The notes: a model not told the origin generated them from the sequence alone. 64,000 nt of DNA from JBGAWK01 sp044227665 (GCA_044227665.1 JBGAWK010000009.1:6618-70617); one strand, 5' to 3'; counted from the stretch's first letter, positions 1 through 8,995 are shown. Translations and numbers: made by a program.

Positions 1-569
1 AGTGGGGCTATACGCTGGCAGAGCGTGAATTTGGCGACCATGTGTTTACATGGATGCAGTATGATGAAATTGCTGCCGACGAAGGTACAAAAGCTGCCAA
101 TGCAGCCATGGATAAGGCTGTAGCTGACGGCAAGATTATCATCAAAGATGCTATTGCAGACAACTTTTTACAGCAGATTATCCTACGTCCTGATGAATAT
201 GATGTGATTGCTACGCTAAACCTCAATGGTGACTATATCTCTGATGCACTTGCAGCATTGGTAGGCGGTATCGGTATTGCGCCTGGTGCTAACATCAACT
301 ATGTTACTGGCATGGCAGTATTTGAAGCTACACACGGCACGGCACCAAAATATGCAGGACAAGATAAGGTGAACCCTAGTTCTGTAATACTTTCTGGGGT
401 GATGATGCTTGACTATATGGGCTGGAAAGAAGCCGCTAGTCTTATCGTTCAGGGAATAGAAAAGTCTATAGCACAGAAACGTGTTACCTATGACTTCCAC
501 AGACTAATGGATGGTGCTACCTTACTGAAATGCTCAGAATTTGGCGATGCCATCATAGAAAATATGTGA
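1..569 (+). CDS. icd: NADP-dependent isocitrate dehydrogenase, C-terminal part
   Basis: Converts isocitrate to 2-oxoglutarate in the TCA cycle, reducing NADP. Only the last 188 residues are in the window; the frame is open from base 3, so the gene starts to the left. The visible part closely follows the bacterial homodimeric Icd family: the LNGDYISDALAALVGGIG segment, FEATHGTAPKYAGQDKVNP (NADP-binding region), the YDFHRLMDG segment and the ending CSEFGDAIIENM. A strong bidirectional hairpin terminator follows at 591-622 and separates it from the convergent integrase-like gene. Sdh genes further along the window belong to the same cycle. Confidence 0.96.
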   Translation, partial: WGYTLAEREFGDHVFTWMQYDEIAADEGTKAANAAMDKAVADGKIIIKDAIADNFLQQIILRPDEYDVIATLNLNGDYISDALAALVGGIGIAPGANINYVTGMAVFEATHGTAPKYAGQDKVNPSSVILSGVMMLDYMGWKEAASLIVQGIEKSIAQKRVTYDFHRLMDGATLLKCSEFGDAIIENM

Positions 570-590
570 TAATATATTTATCTTTTGTAT

Positions 591-622
591 AAAAATGCCG
601 ATATTATAGTATCGGCATTTTT
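591..622. terminator. Bidirectional hairpin terminator
   Basis: Perfect 12-base inverted repeat (aaaaatgccgat / atcggcattttt) with an 8-base loop, flanked by A-run and T-run. It lies between the stop codons of convergent icd and the integrase-like gene and can serve both. Confidence 0.9.
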
Positions 623-637
623 ATTTCCCTACACACT

Positions 638-1567
638 CTATGCTATACGCATCTGATGTAACTGTAGTCCATAGCTTATCCTTGTAGTATATTTGCCTAT
701 TACCCTTTTAATTCCTGCTTTTTTTACGGCAGTATTTATCACGACTTGCAACATTCTGAGACTCAATTCGGATTCTTTGCCATTTTCAAAAAGATACTCT
801 TTTGGTTTTGCATCTTCCAAATATGCTTGAAGTTCTACCATAGTCTCATTACTAAATGTGATAACACGGTGCGGCAGCATTAATTGCCCTTCTGATAAAT
901 CCAAATCTCTCACTTTTATTTTCACAATAGCAACAGGAGCTATGCTATACTTCAGGACAAATACTATCATTAGTTTATTTCTGCCCTCTTCCCCTTGCTC
1001 AATAATGCTTTCTATTTCATTGACGGTAAGTGGCTGCACGCGCGGGGATCTTTGCGGATTAGGAAGATATTTGAGAAAATCTGTTTTTCCTAATATTTTC
1101 TCATAAAAGAATTTTATAGAATTTATACGACTAAAAAGGGTGACTTCAGAATTTTTATAATATTCGATACACTTTAGAAGATAGTTTCTGATATCCTCCA
1201 AAGTAAAAGTAGAAACATCACGTTCACTATTTTGAGACAAAAATTGACAAAACTCGTGGATATACGTTTTTTTTGTATTTAATATGGTTCCTTTATGTTT
1301 CAGTGCATCCAAGTAAAGACCCATATTTTTAGCATTCATACCTTTTACCCGATTTCTATATACTTCATCTATATCTAATACATTACCCATACCGAATTGC
1401 TTAGCATTCTCAGCTGTATATGGAATATACCAGCATCTCAAACTACCACTATACTTAGCCTCTTTAATACTTTTTACATAATCAAGCGTAGCCTTATCGT
1501 AGGCAAACTGTAGTGTAATAATTTCCTTGCCGAATTGCACTTCTTTCTTTGCCGTTATTTTGTTCAT
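638..1567 (-). CDS. Degenerate tyrosine recombinase/integrase-like protein
   Basis: 309 residues. Layout matches Bacteroidota tyrosine recombinases: an N-terminal extension (about 15-50, FAYDK...WYIP), a SAM-like core-binding domain (about 80-165) and the start of the catalytic domain (about 175-309; KVRDLDL near 218-224). The catalytic residues are mostly gone. The first Arg motif (normally GLRxSE) reads IAPVAI at 209-214. The HxLRHS box reads YTTRIS at 293-298, keeping only the Arg. The protein ends 11 residues later, before the second His/Trp and the nucleophilic Tyr. The ORF has no internal stop, so it is either a young remnant or a domesticated DNA-binding protein. A terminator follows directly, so the missing end is not downstream. 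A TATCTTTG box sits four bases before the ATG. Confidence 0.75.
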   Translation of the reverse strand: MNKITAKKEVQFGKEIITLQFAYDKATLDYVKSIKEAKYSGSLRCWYIPYTAENAKQFGMGNVLDIDEVYRNRVKGMNAKNMGLYLDALKHKGTILNTKKTYIHEFCQFLSQNSERDVSTFTLEDIRNYLLKCIEYYKNSEVTLFSRINSIKFFYEKILGKTDFLKYLPNPQRSPRVQPLTVNEIESIIEQGEEGRNKLMIVFVLKYSIAPVAIVKIKVRDLDLSEGQLMLPHRVITFSNETMVELQAYLEDAKPKEYLFENGKESELSLRMLQVVINTAVKKAGIKRVIGKYTTRISYGLQLHQMRIA

Positions 1568-1571
1568 AAAA

Positions 1572-1579
1572 CAAAGATA
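1572..1579 (-). promoter_or_regulatory. -7 promoter box of the integrase-like gene
   Basis: On the minus strand this reads TATCTTTG, a perfect match to the Bacteroidota -7 consensus TAnnTTTG. Only four bases separate it from the ATG, so the transcript would be nearly leaderless. No TTG at the usual -33 distance was seen. Confidence 0.45.
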
Positions 1580-1598
1580 TATATAAAATACGTAAAAA

Positions 1599-2009
1599 CT
1601 ATTTCTCTAAGATATAAGCACAACCCTTATATACAAGTGTATCTAAGGCTAATATGGCACTATAAGCATACATTCTATCAGACATCCCGTCACTACATAT
1701 TTCTGTGCGCATATCAATATTTATATTATGTGATTGAAACACAAAATTTGTATCGCTATCTATTTTGCGAATAGCGTATTGGGAAATACTTACACCCTCT
1801 GCATTACTATAATGTAAGGTATCTCCTATTATATCACAAGACCAAAAAGGCTCTGTGCCTATGATTCTATAATTAGCAGGACTGTCCCGCACCATTTCTT
1901 TATTATCCCCAAGGGGCTTCTCCTCGCTAATATCAGTAGTCGGCTTCTGCGCACATGAATACATACTCAGTAAGATAATGGCCATGATATTATAGTACCA
2001 ATATATCAT
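1599..2009 (-). CDS. Small lipoprotein of the COG3650-like family
   Basis: 136 residues with an N-terminal hydrophobic stretch and a lipobox (LLSMYSC, Cys19), so probably a lipid-anchored envelope protein. The body carries the pair of motifs GTEPFWSCDI (about 51-60) and CSDGMSDRMYAYSA (about 105-118) followed by a GC pair near the end. These mark an uncharacterised bacterial family often annotated as COG3650. No enzymatic function is known to me. Its ATG overlaps the stop of the upstream barrel protein as ATGA, so the two are translationally coupled and probably form one minus-strand transcript. Confidence 0.8.
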   Translation of the reverse strand: MIYWYYNIMAIILLSMYSCAQKPTTDISEEKPLGDNKEMVRDSPANYRIIGTEPFWSCDIIGDTLHYSNAEGVSISQYAIRKIDSDTNFVFQSHNINIDMRTEICSDGMSDRMYAYSAILALDTLVYKGCAYILEK

Positions 2010-2683
2010 CTCCTGCCACCTAATCCAAATCCAAAGTTCACCTGAAGAATAAGCGGCAACGAGGAATTGAAAGTACCCTGATACACAGATTCATTACTAT
2101 TAATCACATCATAGAGTAACATAATATTCATCTGTCCTGCATTGCCCATGGGGACATTGTACCCCCCGCCCAGCAGCAGATGCGAGACATTGACTCTTTT
2201 ATCATAGTAATACGAGTCCTTATTAATGAGTACATACTGACCATATACATTCAACCCTCTCCACACATTATATTGCACATAAGCATTACCCCCATAGAAT
2301 AAAGAGCGAAAGGGAGCAGAATAGTAGTTTACACCATTTATGGTATATGTTTGGGTATTTCTTTGACTGAAATAATTAAAATTCACACCTCCTCCTACCA
2401 AAAATTTATCCTTAATGACATAATAGCCAAATTGTGGCGATAAATTGATTTGCGTTACATTGCCGAACTGAAGCCCAAACCCCCCTCCGATACGGGCTCT
2501 ACTCCAATCGAACTTTCTGTCATCTCCATCTTGTTTATCTTCCATATTCTCAGGAGTGGCAGTCTCCTCAGTAGTATTTTTTTCTCTGTTGCGCGACTTG
2601 GAATAGTCCTCTTCCTGAGCATACGCTGTACCCAAAAAGCAGAACATGTATATTAATGCCAAAATATTTCTCAGGATGTACAT
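2006..2683 (-). CDS. Outer-membrane beta-barrel protein, function unknown
   Basis: 225 residues from the ATG at 2683. The frame is open for 59 more codons upstream, but that stretch runs into the divergent peptidase gene, whereas the chosen Met opens a clear signal peptide ending ...TAYAQ. After a charged linker (about 25-60, rich in E/D/K), the rest alternates aromatic and polar residues with Gly turns (GGGFGLQFGN, QFGYYV, GGGVNFNYF, NAYVQYNVW, LLLGGGYNV) and ends in FGFGLGGRR, as in porin-like eight-strand barrels of Bacteroidota. It sits 31 bases from the divergent DPP IV gene and is coupled to the lipoprotein downstream. Substrate unknown. Confidence 0.75.
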   Translation of the reverse strand: MYILRNILALIYMFCFLGTAYAQEEDYSKSRNREKNTTEETATPENMEDKQDGDDRKFDWSRARIGGGFGLQFGNVTQINLSPQFGYYVIKDKFLVGGGVNFNYFSQRNTQTYTINGVNYYSAPFRSLFYGGNAYVQYNVWRGLNVYGQYVLINKDSYYYDKRVNVSHLLLGGGYNVPMGNAGQMNIMLLYDVINSNESVYQGTFNSSLPLILQVNFGFGLGGRR

Positions 2684-2689
2684 TAGTAG

Positions 2690-2697
2690 TATTTTTG
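2690..2697 (+). promoter_or_regulatory. Candidate -7 box for the DPP IV gene
   Basis: TATTTTTG matches TAnnTTTG, 17 bases before the ATG at 2715, inside the 31-base divergent intergenic gap. No TTG -33 element is evident. Confidence 0.4.
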
Positions 2698-2714
2698 AAT
2701 GATAAACGAAAATA

Positions 2715-4832
2715 ATGCCAAAAAAAATATTATTTACTCTTATTATAGTTATTTTATGGGTAAATCTAGGTGCACAGTCATTATCCCTTGATAATATTTT
2801 CATACAAAACAAATACCGATGTGCCGTATTAGATGATTTTAGATTATATAATGACACCAATTATATAGGTATAGAAGCTAATAATCTAATATGCCGGAGC
2901 TTTAAGGACACATCAGTACACCATATATTGGTAAGTAGCAAGGTAGTAACGGCAAAATTACAGCTTAAAAAATGGAAATTAGATGATTATGATAAATTAG
3001 GTGATGGATTATTTATGCTCAAAATCAATGCAGAACCTATATATAGGCGTTCCGTCCAGTACCAATATGCATTATACGACAGCAAAACCCACAGCATATT
3101 ATGGTACAGCCCCGAAAAAGTCATGTATGCAGAAGCCTCCCCGGATTGCAGGTATATTACTTATGTCAAGGACTATAATATGTATATGTATGATATTAAA
3201 AGCAAAAAAAATAAGGCTATCACCACTACCGGAACATTCAATGAGCTGCAATACGGCATGTCAGACTGGATGTATGAAGAAGAATTCTATCTCACACAGG
3301 CATACAGCTGGAATAATTCCAGCACGAAGATCGCCTATCTGTCTTTTGATATCAGCGAGATAAAAACTTTTTCCTATACACAGGAAAATTCATCCATCTA
3401 TCCAGAAACTGTAAGCCTGAAATATCCTAAAGCCGGAGAGCCTATAGCAAGCGTGCATCTTCATATATATGATATAAAAAAGAAGAAAACACTATCTTTA
3501 CCTATCTCCAAAGACTATTATGTACCCAAAATTTTCTGGAAAAACGACGATGAGATAGCCTATCTCTATATGCCACGGATGCAAAACGAGTTATATGTAC
3601 GCACTTGGGATGGCATCACAGAGCAGACACTATACAAAGAAACTTCCAACACTTTCATAGAACTACCTTTGGCAGCTGAATTTGACAAAGAGGAGTCCCT
3701 AATCATCACGAGTAACCAAAGCAACTATTGTCACTTATACTTAGTAAAAGCTGGCAAGCCCCTGCAAGTTACCTCCGGCAATTACAATGTAACACAGTAT
3801 TATGGCTATTTTTCCGAAGAAGATAAAGTACTATTCCAAAGCAACGAACCCCTACAGGTAGATAAATCCATATATTTTGTAAATATATATTCTAAACAAA
3901 AAAATAGAATCACGCCACATTCAGGCACTTACAACCTCAAGAAAATAGGCAATAAATACTTAGTCCTAGATTATTCCTCGTCATACATCCCTCACAAGTA
4001 CTATCTTACAGATTATCAGGGGAATATTTTAAGTATATTACAAGACAATGACAGTCTCAAGGATATCTTACCTTCGGAAAAAGCGTTCTTCTACGTACAA
4101 AAAGATGATTACAGTCTCCCATCCTACTATATACTTCCTCCCAATTATGACAGTACCCAGCAATATCCGCTTCTCGTATATTGCTATGGCGGGCCTAGTG
4201 GAGAGGAAGTAACCAACGAATGGCAGGAAGGACGCAACCTATGGCTATATTACATGGCAGAGCAAGGCTATATTATTGCGTGTACCGACAATAGAGGTGT
4301 CGGCAATATTGACAAGACCTCCAATACAGCCATTTACGGAAAACTTGGCACTTACGAAGTTGAAGACCAAGCGGACATGGTAGTCCTCATGACTCAAAAA
4401 TTTAATATAGATACAGGCAACATAAATATTTTTGGCTGGAGCTATGGTGGCTACCTAGCTGCCAAATGCCTTATGGAACGTCCTGACATCTTCAAGAAGG
4501 CGGTAGCAATAGCACCAGTTACAGACTGGAAGTTCTATGATGCCGCTTATACCGAAAGATATATGGGCTTACCTTTATGGAATACTAAAGGCTATGAGAA
4601 TGCCTCACTCCTCCATAATACTTATAAAATACAGGGCAAGTTATTGCTAATACACGGTACTGCCGACGACAATGTACACTTCCAGAATACGCTGGCATTC
4701 ATTCAAGAGCTCCAAAAACAACAAAAAGATTTTCAGATAATGATATATTCAGATAAAAATCATAGTATAGCAGGAACTTTTACAAGATATCATCTGTTTA
4801 AGACGATTGGTGATTTTATTATGCATAAGTAA
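2715..4832 (+). CDS. Dipeptidyl peptidase IV family serine peptidase (S9B)
   Basis: 705 residues, the usual size for bacterial DPP IV. Such enzymes remove X-Pro (or X-Ala) dipeptides from peptide N-termini in the periplasm. There is a signal peptide (1-20, ...VNLGAQ). An N-terminal beta-propeller carries the family motif DWMYEEEF; Glu189 and Glu190 correspond to the pair that binds the substrate amino terminus. A C-terminal alpha/beta hydrolase domain (about 470-705) has the nucleophile Ser576 in GWSYGGY, Asp651 in HGTADDNVH and His683 in KNHS. All catalytic residues are present. The gene is monocistronic and divergent from the barrel protein; a promoter for the next gene follows its stop. 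Confidence 0.93.
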   Translation: MPKKILFTLIIVILWVNLGAQSLSLDNIFIQNKYRCAVLDDFRLYNDTNYIGIEANNLICRSFKDTSVHHILVSSKVVTAKLQLKKWKLDDYDKLGDGLFMLKINAEPIYRRSVQYQYALYDSKTHSILWYSPEKVMYAEASPDCRYITYVKDYNMYMYDIKSKKNKAITTTGTFNELQYGMSDWMYEEEFYLTQAYSWNNSSTKIAYLSFDISEIKTFSYTQENSSIYPETVSLKYPKAGEPIASVHLHIYDIKKKKTLSLPISKDYYVPKIFWKNDDEIAYLYMPRMQNELYVRTWDGITEQTLYKETSNTFIELPLAAEFDKEESLIITSNQSNYCHLYLVKAGKPLQVTSGNYNVTQYYGYFSEEDKVLFQSNEPLQVDKSIYFVNIYSKQKNRITPHSGTYNLKKIGNKYLVLDYSSSYIPHKYYLTDYQGNILSILQDNDSLKDILPSEKAFFYVQKDDYSLPSYYILPPNYDSTQQYPLLVYCYGGPSGEEVTNEWQEGRNLWLYYMAEQGYIIACTDNRGVGNIDKTSNTAIYGKLGTYEVEDQADMVVLMTQKFNIDTGNINIFGWSYGGYLAAKCLMERPDIFKKAVAIAPVTDWKFYDAAYTERYMGLPLWNTKGYENASLLHNTYKIQGKLLLIHGTADDNVHFQNTLAFIQELQKQQKDFQIMIYSDKNHSIAGTFTRYHLFKTIGDFIMHK

Positions 4833-4859
4833 ACCACAATAGTGGGAATCTTATATTTT

Positions 4860-4888
4860 TTGCCATGATAGTATTGACAATATTTTTG
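4860..4888 (+). promoter_or_regulatory. Promoter of the DUF3078-mscS pair
   Basis: TTG at 4860-4862, an 18-base spacer, then TATTTTTG at 4881-4888, matching the Bacteroidota TTG/TAnnTTTG promoter. The ATG follows 15 bases later. Confidence 0.6.
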
Positions 4889-4903
4889 TAACAAATTTAT
4901 TAT

Positions 4904-5932
4904 ATGAAAAAAGTAATTTATTCGATGATGCTTGCATGCCTAAGCGTAGGTATGCTACAAGGACAGACAGTTCCTAAAGAAAATGCTAAAACTGCTGATG
5001 ATGCTAAAAAAATGAAAGAAAATCCGGATGGATGGAAAGTAGGTGGCACCGGCTCCCTAACTTTCAACCAAGTAGGACTTAAAAACTGGGCCGCAGGTGG
5101 AGATCCTTCTATCTCTTTTCTTTTTTTAGCCACGCCTTATGCCGATTTCAAAAGCGGCAAACACCTATGGCAGAATCGTCTAGGCGCAGAATATGGCTTG
5201 CAAAAAATTCGCAAAGAACCTTTCAGGAAAAATAGCGACCGCCTAGAGCTTTTTACGAAGTATGGCTATCAAATTACCAATGACGGGAAATGGTATATAG
5301 GGGCTTATACCAATATAAAATCACAGTTTACTAAGACCAAAGACTATGCGGCCGCAAACCAACCTGTGATATCCAAATTCGCTAACCCCATGTATGTAGA
5401 AACAGCCTTGGGTATTGATTATATCCCCAATGACAAGTTTTCTCTATTTATGTCTCCAATAGCGGCCAAAATGACTATAGTCTCCGATGACTCTATTGCC
5501 ATACGCAACCTCTATGGTAATGACGTAAATCCTAGTGATGGCAAAATCCAAAATTTCAGAGCAGAAGCAGGCTTCTCGGCAATAGCCACTTACAAGCAAG
5601 AGGTAGTAAAAAACGTAACCGTATTATCTACACTCAAACTCTATAAGGATTACCTACACACCGTAGATTACAAAGGAGACAAAGCAAATATATTTGCAGA
5701 TATAGATATGGACTGGCAAACTACTATAGGTATGAAAGTAAACAAATATATTACTGCCAATGTCTTCACGCACTTAATATGGGATAACGACATGGCTACT
5801 CCAGATTATAATGATAATGATGTAGTTACTGGTAGTAGTGCCAAGATACAGTTCAAAGACGTAATAGGCGTGGGTCTGTCATACTCTATGGCTAAGACCT
5901 ATGAGAAAGGTGCGCAACCTCAAGAAAAATAA
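4904..5932 (+). CDS. DUF3078 domain protein, predicted outer-membrane barrel
   Basis: 342 residues: signal peptide (1-21, ending GMLQGQ), a charged linker, then the family hallmark WKVGGTGSLTFNQVGLKNWA (about 44-63), repeated amphipathic strands and a C-terminal Ile/Val/Gly-rich strand near GVGLSYSM. DUF3078 proteins are found throughout Bacteroidota and are presumed outer-membrane proteins; no molecular function is established. The mscS-type gene starts 27 bases downstream with no terminator between, so the two are probably co-transcribed. That pairing suggests an envelope or osmotic-stress role, which is inference only. Confidence 0.85.
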   Translation: MKKVIYSMMLACLSVGMLQGQTVPKENAKTADDAKKMKENPDGWKVGGTGSLTFNQVGLKNWAAGGDPSISFLFLATPYADFKSGKHLWQNRLGAEYGLQKIRKEPFRKNSDRLELFTKYGYQITNDGKWYIGAYTNIKSQFTKTKDYAAANQPVISKFANPMYVETALGIDYIPNDKFSLFMSPIAAKMTIVSDDSIAIRNLYGNDVNPSDGKIQNFRAEAGFSAIATYKQEVVKNVTVLSTLKLYKDYLHTVDYKGDKANIFADIDMDWQTTIGMKVNKYITANVFTHLIWDNDMATPDYNDNDVVTGSSAKIQFKDVIGVGLSYSMAKTYEKGAQPQEK

Positions 5933-5959
5933 TATCATCTTATAATTAAATATAAAATC

Positions 5960-6772
5960 ATGGACATACAAAAGTACAGCGATAAAATTATAGACTTAGC
6001 AATAAGTTACGGTCCCAAGGTATTGCTAGCATTGGTAGTACTCATCTTTGGTATTGCAATCATCAATAATTTAGTGAAAGCTATTTCTAAAGTATTATCT
6101 AAGAGAGATACAGACCCTACATTGTCCAATTTCTTATTGAGTATCGTAGGATGGCTCTTGAAGCTATTATTATTTATTAGCGTTGCATCAATGGTAGGTA
6201 TAGAAACCACATCATTCATTGCAGTACTTTCTGCCATGACATTAGCTGTCGGCATGGCATTACAAGGCTCTTTGGCAAATTTTGCCGGCGGCGCATTGAT
6301 ATTACTTTTCCGTCCTATTAAGGTGGGCGAACTCATTGAGGCACAGGGTGTAACAGGTCATGTGAAAGAAATCCAAATGTTTACGACCATCCTCGCCACA
6401 CCACATAATAAGATGGCTATTATTCCTAATGGGTCTCTAGCAAATGGCAATATAATCAATTATACTAGACTCGGCAATGTACGTGTAGATATAGATCTTC
6501 CGATTGCTGGCGACCAAGATATAGATACAGTAAGAAATACAGTTTTGCAGGTAATGAGCAATCACCCCAAAGTATTAAAAACACCTGCGCCTTCAGCTAA
6601 TATTAATAAAATTGAAGGTGGTATAACCCATTTTATTCTTTTACCTTACAGTAATCCTGAAGACTATTGGGATGTATTTTTTGGTATACAAGAAGATGTA
6701 AAAAAAGCACTTAGTCATGGCAATATTGCCCTACCTATGCCTCATCAAGTGGTTATACACAAAAATGCTTAA
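5960..6772 (+). CDS. Small-conductance mechanosensitive channel, MscS family
   Basis: 270 residues, close to the minimal E. coli MscS length. Three membrane helices are visible (about 15-40, 58-80 and 85-112). The pore-lining TM3 is rich in Gly and Ala (AVGMALQGSLANFAGGALILLF), followed by the conserved beta domain (FRPIKVGELIEAQGVTGHV and HNKMAIIPNGSLANGNIINYT) and an alpha/beta C-terminal vestibule. Such channels open on membrane tension during hypo-osmotic shock to release solutes. It probably shares the promoter of the DUF3078 gene and is followed at once by a strong terminator. Confidence 0.93.
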   Translation: MDIQKYSDKIIDLAISYGPKVLLALVVLIFGIAIINNLVKAISKVLSKRDTDPTLSNFLLSIVGWLLKLLLFISVASMVGIETTSFIAVLSAMTLAVGMALQGSLANFAGGALILLFRPIKVGELIEAQGVTGHVKEIQMFTTILATPHNKMAIIPNGSLANGNIINYTRLGNVRVDIDLPIAGDQDIDTVRNTVLQVMSNHPKVLKTPAPSANINKIEGGITHFILLPYSNPEDYWDVFFGIQEDVKKALSHGNIALPMPHQVVIHKNA

Positions 6773-6792
6773 TTATAATATTTTTAGATAAT

Positions 6793-6822
6793 AAAAGGGC
6801 TGCCAAAATTGGCAGCCCTTTT
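6793..6822 (+). terminator. Rho-independent terminator after mscS
   Basis: 12-base stem aaaagggctgcc / ggcagccctttt with a 6-base loop and T-rich tail. The core is nearly identical to the hairpin at 48631-48660, with compensating changes in the stem. Confidence 0.92.
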
Positions 6823-7134
6823 ATTTTATATATCGTAGGAATTACAAATAAAATTGCGCCATCGCCATATTTAATAATATTAAAGTATTACAAAAGTGTG
6901 TACCTTTGCAGAGAATAAGTATTTAGAGGCATCTGACTCTGCATTTTCTGACACAGCTTAGAATCATTTTCTTCCTATCAGTTGCGCCTTTTCAGTTGCA
7001 AAGCATTTCTTAGGATTGTTTTAATCTTTATAGTACAGGTAGAAGGTGTTATACTTCACAGTTGCTATATATGCCATTATAGTTCACAGATATACGATTC
7101 TTGTACTTCTCATAATTAACATAAAAAACAATAC
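6823..7134 (+). promoter_or_regulatory. Long leader of the helicase/cold-shock operon
   Basis: 312 bases between the mscS terminator and the helicase ATG, with no credible ORF. A TACCTTTG box at 6901-6908 would start transcription near 6913, leaving a leader of about 220 nt, far longer than any other in this window. It contains short repeats (cagttgc at three places; ttcacag near 7056 and 7084). Long structured leaders that respond to temperature are known for cold-shock and DEAD-box helicase genes in other bacteria; that this one acts so is inference. Confidence 0.4.
6901..6908 (+). promoter_or_regulatory. -7 box of the helicase operon
   Basis: TACCTTTG, a perfect TAnnTTTG match, 226 bases before the helicase ATG and the best promoter candidate in the gap. 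No clear TTG -33 element. Confidence 0.5.
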
Positions 7135-8247
7135 ATGGATTTCAAACAATTCGACCTCATACAACCTATAGAAGACGCTATTGCACAAGCAGGATATATT
7201 CAACCCACACCCATACAATGCAAAGCCATACCCCAAGTACTACTAGGCAAAGACTTAATAGGTTGCGCACAGACAGGCACAGGAAAAACTGCAGCCTTTG
7301 CTATTCCCATATTACAAAATTTATATAAAAACTCCCAAAAGAAAGGTATCTCTGTACTCATACTTAGTCCCACACGTGAACTTGCTATACAAATTGATGA
7401 CACCTTCAAAGCATTAAGCAAACATACTTCTATAAAATCATTATCCATATTTGGAGGTGTTTCTCAAGTACCCCAGGTTGCAGCATTACGTTCTGGCATT
7501 TCCGTGTTGATAGCTACACCAGGGAGATTATTAGACCTTATGCAGCAAGGATATGTAGATTTATCTTCTGTAAGCGTGCTGGTATTAGATGAAGCCGACA
7601 GGATGCTAGACATGGGGTTTGTAAAAGATGTAAAAAAAATTATCGCCAAAGTACCTACTATGAGACAGACATTGTTCTTCTCTGCAACGATGCCTCCAGC
7701 AATTAGGGAATTTGCAAACGCTATATTACATAATCCTATAGAAGTAGCCGTAACGCCAGTATCCTCTACAGCAGCCAAAATACAACAGTCTGTGTACTTC
7801 GTAGAAAAAAAAGAAAAAGCCGCCCTACTTGTAAAAGTATTGCGAGAAGATAATGTTGTTCGCTCACTCGTATTTACCCGTACCAAACATGGTGCCGACA
7901 AATTGGTGCGACACCTAGCTAAGAATGGCATCCTCGCTGCCGCAATTCATGGCAATAAATCACAAAACAACAGGCAACGTGCCCTTGAAGACTTCAAACG
8001 TAGCAAAATCAGAATATTAGTAGCTACAGATATCGCCTCTCGTGGGCTAGATATAAGTGAGTTGCCGCATGTCGTCAACTACGAGCTGCCCAACGTACCC
8101 GAAACCTATGTACACAGAATAGGTAGAACAGGGCGCGCAGGACAAGATGGCATCGCAGTCTCATTTTGTGATGTAGAAGAAAAAACTGATCTTAAAAATA
8201 TCCAAAAACTTATAGGCTTCACTATGCCTGTAAACGAAATAGTATAA
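7135..8247 (+). CDS. DEAD-box RNA helicase, RhlE-like
   Basis: 370 residues comprising two RecA-like domains and almost no C-terminal tail. All motifs are present: Q motif Gln28, Walker A AQTGTGKT (45-52), PTREL (79-83), TPGR (128-131), DEAD (152-155), SAT (183-185), DIASRGLD near 301-308 and HRIGRTGR (327-334). Such enzymes unwind RNA in ribosome assembly or RNA decay, often in the cold. It is followed after 27 bases by a cold-shock-domain gene in an evident operon, which supports a cold or RNA-remodelling role. The family assignment to RhlE rather than CsdA or DbpA rests on size and overall sequence only. Confidence 0.93.
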   Translation: MDFKQFDLIQPIEDAIAQAGYIQPTPIQCKAIPQVLLGKDLIGCAQTGTGKTAAFAIPILQNLYKNSQKKGISVLILSPTRELAIQIDDTFKALSKHTSIKSLSIFGGVSQVPQVAALRSGISVLIATPGRLLDLMQQGYVDLSSVSVLVLDEADRMLDMGFVKDVKKIIAKVPTMRQTLFFSATMPPAIREFANAILHNPIEVAVTPVSSTAAKIQQSVYFVEKKEKAALLVKVLREDNVVRSLVFTRTKHGADKLVRHLAKNGILAAAIHGNKSQNNRQRALEDFKRSKIRILVATDIASRGLDISELPHVVNYELPNVPETYVHRIGRTGRAGQDGIAVSFCDVEEKTDLKNIQKLIGFTMPVNEIV

Positions 8248-8274
8248 TTATCACTTATAAACAAAAAAATAAAT

Positions 8275-8706
8275 ATGGGCGAAACATTTGCAAAAAAAGA
8301 GCTACAGAAAAAACGTGCGAAGAAAAAACAAGACAAGATGGAAAAAAAGGAGGAGCGCAAAGCCAATAACAACAAAGGCAAAAGCTTCGAAGATATGCTA
8401 GTATATCTTGATGAAAACGGAAACCTTACCGATGTACATCCCGACAAACAAATTAAAGGGAAACCTACTGAAACTCATAATAACAGCAACAATAAACCCA
8501 CGACAGAAGGCATACAGTTTACAGGAACTGTAGCACTTTTTTTTGAAGACAAAAATTATGGCTTCATATCTGAAGACAAAACAAATGCCAATGTTTTTGT
8601 TCACGGTAACAGCCTGAAAGAAGCATTAAAAGTGAAAGACAAGGTCTCTTATAAGAAAGAAAGAACACCAAAAGGCTATTCTGCTTTCGACGTTAAAAAA
8701 ATCTAA
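8275..8706 (+). CDS. Cold-shock domain RNA-binding protein with basic N-terminal tail
   Basis: 143 residues. The first 35 are almost entirely Lys, Glu, Arg and Asn, a Bacteroidota-specific extension that could bind RNA or ribosomes. The cold-shock domain occupies about 79-143 and has the nucleic-acid-binding motifs in slightly degenerate form: YGFI at 95-98 and VFVH at 107-110. It sits 27 bases after the DEAD-box helicase, so both probably share the long leader. Likely an RNA chaperone working with the helicase; the partner role is inferred from the operon. Confidence 0.88.
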   Translation: MGETFAKKELQKKRAKKKQDKMEKKEERKANNNKGKSFEDMLVYLDENGNLTDVHPDKQIKGKPTETHNNSNNKPTTEGIQFTGTVALFFEDKNYGFISEDKTNANVFVHGNSLKEALKVKDKVSYKKERTPKGYSAFDVKKI

Positions 8707-8731
8707 TATTTAGAATCTTCAAACTAATTAT

Positions 8732-8769
8732 TTATAAGTCAAATTTGATACTCAATATTTGGCTTATAA
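8732..8769 (+). terminator. AT-rich hairpin, possible operon terminator
   Basis: 13-base arms (ttataagtcaaat / atttggcttataa, one G-U pair) around a 12-base loop. There is no T-run after it, so termination is uncertain. The rest of the 8707-8995 gap is AT-rich and shows nothing else. Confidence 0.35.
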
Positions 8770-8995
8770 ATCTAATAACAATGTCTATATTCTAAGTTTT
8801 AAACTCAATTATAAATTATTAATAGAAACTAGTATAGCAAATAAGCTAGCATATTTTATATAATACACTTAAAATCTTGAGAAAAATACTTCGAAATCTT
8901 ATAATTAAAAAACAACATATTTGTATAAATACAAATCTAAAAAACTAGTCGGAGAAAATTGACATTGCTCAATATATTCATATAAATTATCCATA

